The translations under genes were made by a program, and so were the position numbers. The notes beneath the pieces are model-generated. The model was given only the letters and a program-made list of their open reading frames with translations, was not told where the DNA came from and did not search any database. Below, one piece after another: positions 61,367-64,000 of a DNA stretch of 64,000 nucleotides (its first letter is position 1; each line of letters starts with the position of its first letter). The DNA is from UBA7672 sp963738625 (GTDB lineage: Bacteria > Pseudomonadota > Alphaproteobacteria > Caulobacterales > Hyphomonadaceae): NCBI GenBank assembly GCA_963738625.1, contig CAVTXH010000020.1, forward strand, positions 434,001 through 498,000, written 5' to 3'.

Positions 61367-62788
61367 GTGGACAGACTTGAGCGCCTTTCACGCCGCGCCC
61401 TGCTTGCAGGCGCGGCTGCCGCCGCCGCATGCACGTCGCTTCCGGGCGAGGCGCAGGCGCAAAAGCGCAAACGCTTCCGCCCCAGCGACCGTGTGAACGT
61501 CGCCATGATCGGCGCCGGGGGAATGGGCGCCGGCAACGCCATGGCGCTTCTCGGCCAGAACATTGTCGCCGCCGCCGACGTGGACTTCGACCGCGTCGCG
61601 CGCCAGATGCTCGACCGCAACGGCGTGATGCGGCCCGAGCGCGTCCCGCTGAAAGAAGCCTACGACAAGACCGAGCGCTTTACCGACTACCGCCGCATGC
61701 TCGATGCCCGCAAGGATATCGAGGCCGTGGTGATCGCAACGCCCGACCACCACCACATACATGCCGCGCGCATGGCGATGGAGCGCGGCATCCACGTCTA
61801 TGTCCAGAAGCCGCTCGCCACCACTGTGCGCGAGGCGCGCATGATGCTCGATCTTGCCCGCAAATATCCCAGCCTCGTCACACAGATGGGCAATCAGGGG
61901 CATTCGGGCGACGATGGCCGGCGCGTGATCGAGCTGATCCGCGGCGGGGCGATCGGAAAGGTCGCCGAAGTGCAGATCTGGACCAACCGCCCGATCTGGC
62001 CGCAGGGCGTCGCGCGCCCCGCCGCGCAGTTCACGCCGAAAGGCCTCGACTGGCAGATGTGGCTTGGCCCGGCGGCGGTCGACTGGGGCTATCACCAGGA
62101 TTACGCGCACTTCAACTGGCGCGGCTGGACGCCCTTCGGCTCCGGCGCGCTTGGCGACATGGGCGCGCACCTGATGGATTTTCCCATCTGGGCGCTCGAG
62201 CCCGGCCTGCCGACGCGCGTCGAAACGCGGCACACGCTTTGGGGCGGCGATACCAACGCGTCGGACAACAAACGCCCTGATGAACTTGGCAGCTTTCCGG
62301 TCGCAACCGTTACACACTACGAGTTCGGCAACGCCAAGGGCGGTCCGCTGAGCATCGTCTGGCAGGATGGCGGCCTGATGCCGCCCACGCCGAAGGGCTT
62401 CCCCGCAACGCGAGAGATGCTCGGCGAAGGCGGCGTGCTCTATTTCGGCGACAAGGGCATGTTGATCCACGACACCTATGGCGAAAAGCCGACGCTGATC
62501 GGGGAAGAAGCCAACGCCCGCGCCGCATCGATCCCGCAGAGCCTGCCGCGCATCGTGGGGAGTTCTGGCGGACATGAGATGAACTGGATCCGCGCCATTC
62601 GCGGCGAGGAAAAGATCTCCTCGCCCTTCGAGGCCGCAGCCCCGCTTACCGAGACCATGCTCCTCGGCATCGCCGCGCTCACCGCCGACCAGCCCATCGA
62701 ATACGATGGCGCCGCCGGCCGCATCACCAACCTCGAAGGCGCCAACAGCCTGCTCGATCGTCCCTATCGCAAGGGCTGGGAGCTGTAG
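61367..62788 (+). CDS. Tat-exported Gfo/Idh/MocA-family oxidoreductase
   Basis: 473 residues from a GTG (AGG seven bases before). The N-terminus has twin arginines (LSRRALLAG) and then an Ala-rich stretch ending AQAQ, a Tat signal. NAD-binding Rossmann motif GAGGMG (49-54) and QKPL (147-150), where EKP is usual. Family members oxidise or reduce sugars, often from glycosides. Between two tannase-family genes and 21 bp after the first, so probably co-transcribed. Confidence 0.88.
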   Translation: MDRLERLSRRALLAGAAAAAACTSLPGEAQAQKRKRFRPSDRVNVAMIGAGGMGAGNAMALLGQNIVAAADVDFDRVARQMLDRNGVMRPERVPLKEAYDKTERFTDYRRMLDARKDIEAVVIATPDHHHIHAARMAMERGIHVYVQKPLATTVREARMMLDLARKYPSLVTQMGNQGHSGDDGRRVIELIRGGAIGKVAEVQIWTNRPIWPQGVARPAAQFTPKGLDWQMWLGPAAVDWGYHQDYAHFNWRGWTPFGSGALGDMGAHLMDFPIWALEPGLPTRVETRHTLWGGDTNASDNKRPDELGSFPVATVTHYEFGNAKGGPLSIVWQDGGLMPPTPKGFPATREMLGEGGVLYFGDKGMLIHDTYGEKPTLIGEEANARAASIPQSLPRIVGSSGGHEMNWIRAIRGEEKISSPFEAAAPLTETMLLGIAALTADQPIEYDGAAGRITNLEGANSLLDRPYRKGWEL

Positions 62789-62867
62789 AGCTGGCGGCTG
62801 GCGCCCGCCTTGGCGGAGCGCCCTAGCTGACATAGCCTCTTCGCAACGTCCTGTGGGAGGGATCTCC

Positions 62868-64000
62868 ATGCTGAAATTTGCCATCGGCCTTTTGGCCGCA
62901 GCCGCGCTGTCGCCGCTGGCCCACGCGCAGCTCGCCTGCGAGTCGCTCAAAGGCCTGAAACTTCCTGACGTCGCCATCAGCGACGCCAAGGCGTCGGCGG
63001 GCGCGCCCGCAGCCACAGCCCCTGCCGCAGGCGCCGCTGCTCCAGCGGCTGGCCGCGCTGCGGCGCCTTCCGTGCCGATGTGCACCGTCACCGGCGTCAT
63101 CGGCCGCGAGATCAGGTTCAGCGTGCAGATGCCCGATGCGTGGAACGGCAAGTTCGCCATGGGCGGCCAGGGCAACATCGCCGGCACGGTCTCCAACATG
63201 GCGGCGCAGCAGTACAACGCATTGCAGCTCGGCTACGCGACGGCCGGCACCGACACCGGCCACGTCGCCGAGGGCGCCGGCAAGCCGCCGGTGTGGGCGA
63301 TGGATCCCTTTCTCGGGCCCGAGCGGCAGGTGAACTTCTTCCACGCCTCCATCCACCGCGTGACGGAGACATCCAAGGCGATCGTCGCCGCGCGCTATGG
63401 CCGCGCGCCGGAGAAATCCTACTTCGCCGGCTGCTCCAATGGCGGGCGGCAGGGACTGGTGTCGGTGCAACGCTATCCGGACGATTTTGACGCCGCGTTG
63501 ATCTCCGCGCCGTCCTACAGCATGGAGCAGCTGATCCTGCCGCGCGTCGACACCGGTCGTCGCATCTTCCCGGACGCAAGGAACTTCTCGAAACGCACGC
63601 TCGACAATGCCGATCGCATCGCGCTCGGCAAGGCTGTGCTGGCGGCGTGCGACAAGGATGACGGTCTCGAGGACGGCATCCTCTCCGATCCAGCGGCCTG
63701 CAAGTACGATCCGGCGAAGCTCGCCTGCAAGAGCGGCCAGAAGGATGGCTGCCTCACCAAAGAGGGCCTCGATGCGGTCAGGTCATGGTGGGGCGGCGTG
63801 AAGAACGCCAAGGGCGCCAAGCTGACGCCCGGCTTCCCGAAAGGCGGCGAGGGCGACGCGCTCTGGCAGCAGAACCTCACCGGCGCCGACGAGAATCCCG
63901 GCAAGGACTCCTACGCGCCGAACAGCGGCCTGCTGCGCGCGATCGACTATCTCGCCTACTTCATGGGCCGGCCGGACTGGGACTACGCCAGGCCGACGAT
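62868..64000 (+). CDS. Tannase/feruloyl esterase family enzyme, cut by the right window edge
   Basis: At least 377 codons, open to the window end. ATG with GGGAGGG at good spacing, signal peptide ending AHAQ (about 20), an Ala/Pro-rich insertion (about 42-68) not present in the first copy, and nucleophile motif FAGCSNGG with Cys189-Ser190. The Asp and His-Cys of the triad lie beyond the edge. It is a divergent paralogue of the tannase-like gene at 59867. Confidence 0.88.
   Translation, partial: MLKFAIGLLAAAALSPLAHAQLACESLKGLKLPDVAISDAKASAGAPAATAPAAGAAAPAAGRAAAPSVPMCTVTGVIGREIRFSVQMPDAWNGKFAMGGQGNIAGTVSNMAAQQYNALQLGYATAGTDTGHVAEGAGKPPVWAMDPFLGPERQVNFFHASIHRVTETSKAIVAARYGRAPEKSYFAGCSNGGRQGLVSVQRYPDDFDAALISAPSYSMEQLILPRVDTGRRIFPDARNFSKRTLDNADRIALGKAVLAACDKDDGLEDGILSDPAACKYDPAKLACKSGQKDGCLTKEGLDAVRSWWGGVKNAKGAKLTPGFPKGGEGDALWQQNLTGADENPGKDSYAPNSGLLRAIDYLAYFMGRPDWDYARPT

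Noticed and set aside
61388..63217. 609-codon minus-strand frame opposite the Gfo/Idh/MocA and second tannase genes
   Set aside because: It is antisense to two clear enzymes; no start context and no family resemblance.
1..64000. CRISPR arrays, tRNA or rRNA genes, insertion sequences, prophage
   Set aside because: No regular direct repeats, cloverleaf-like genes, transposase or phage structural genes were recognised by reading; a covariance search could still find a small RNA.

Overview
The window is a high-GC alphaproteobacterial chromosome segment, most likely from Caulobacterales (Hyphomonadaceae/Caulobacteraceae-like). The evidence is the CtrA-centred cell-cycle gene set (ctrA, chpT, sciP), a fliF-fliG-fliH-fliN-flbD operon in the Caulobacter order, GANTC (CcrM) sites at ctrA, and several TonB, tannase and lipoprotein genes typical of oligotrophic members. 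No rRNA, tRNA, CRISPR array, insertion sequence or prophage was seen.

Region 1 (1-23300) is metabolic and envelope accessory DNA. It holds a cut-off haem c/copper-oxygenase protein, an enoyl-CoA hydratase-like gene with a 2OG-Fe oxygenase, a lipoprotein peptidase divergent from a sirtuin, an exported protein of unknown function, an SDR, a 3-hydroxyacyl-CoA dehydrogenase, a tandem TonB-C-like secreted protein facing a TonB-dependent receptor, clpB, a triple-repeat lipoprotein, and an emrAB efflux operon divergent from its TetR regulator. This region also carries decay: an ABC transporter collapsed into a 110-codon remnant, a Crp/Fnr remnant, and an HWE histidine kinase broken by one extra G.

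Region 2 (23300-36740) holds an M23 peptidase, the ydbH-ynbE-ydbL envelope lipid-transport operon, the phosphotransferase chpT, and a cheY-cheB-cheR cluster whose CheB lacks the catalytic serine. Exported hydrolases (PI-PLC-like, DUF3089) and small membrane proteins follow.

Region 3 (36740-59280) is the regulatory and flagellar core. ctrA is divergent from fliI-fliJ across a control region with five GANTC sites in 42 bp and CtrA-like boxes. Then come flhA-flhF-flhG, the fliF-G-H-N-flbD operon with an upstream CtrA-like box, sciP, fliK-flgD-flgE and flgK-flgL. The fliK and flgK operons each have a close match to a sigma-54 promoter, fitting control by the FlbD activator encoded here. A parDE toxin-antitoxin module lies between these two divergent operons, and its toxin is frameshifted. 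The layout supports a CtrA to FlbD/sigma-54 flagellar hierarchy.

Region 4 (59280-64000) has a cysteine-cluster protein, two tannase/feruloyl-esterase-family genes (the second runs off the right edge) and a Tat-exported Gfo/Idh/MocA oxidoreductase between them, probably a unit for plant phenolic or glycoside breakdown.
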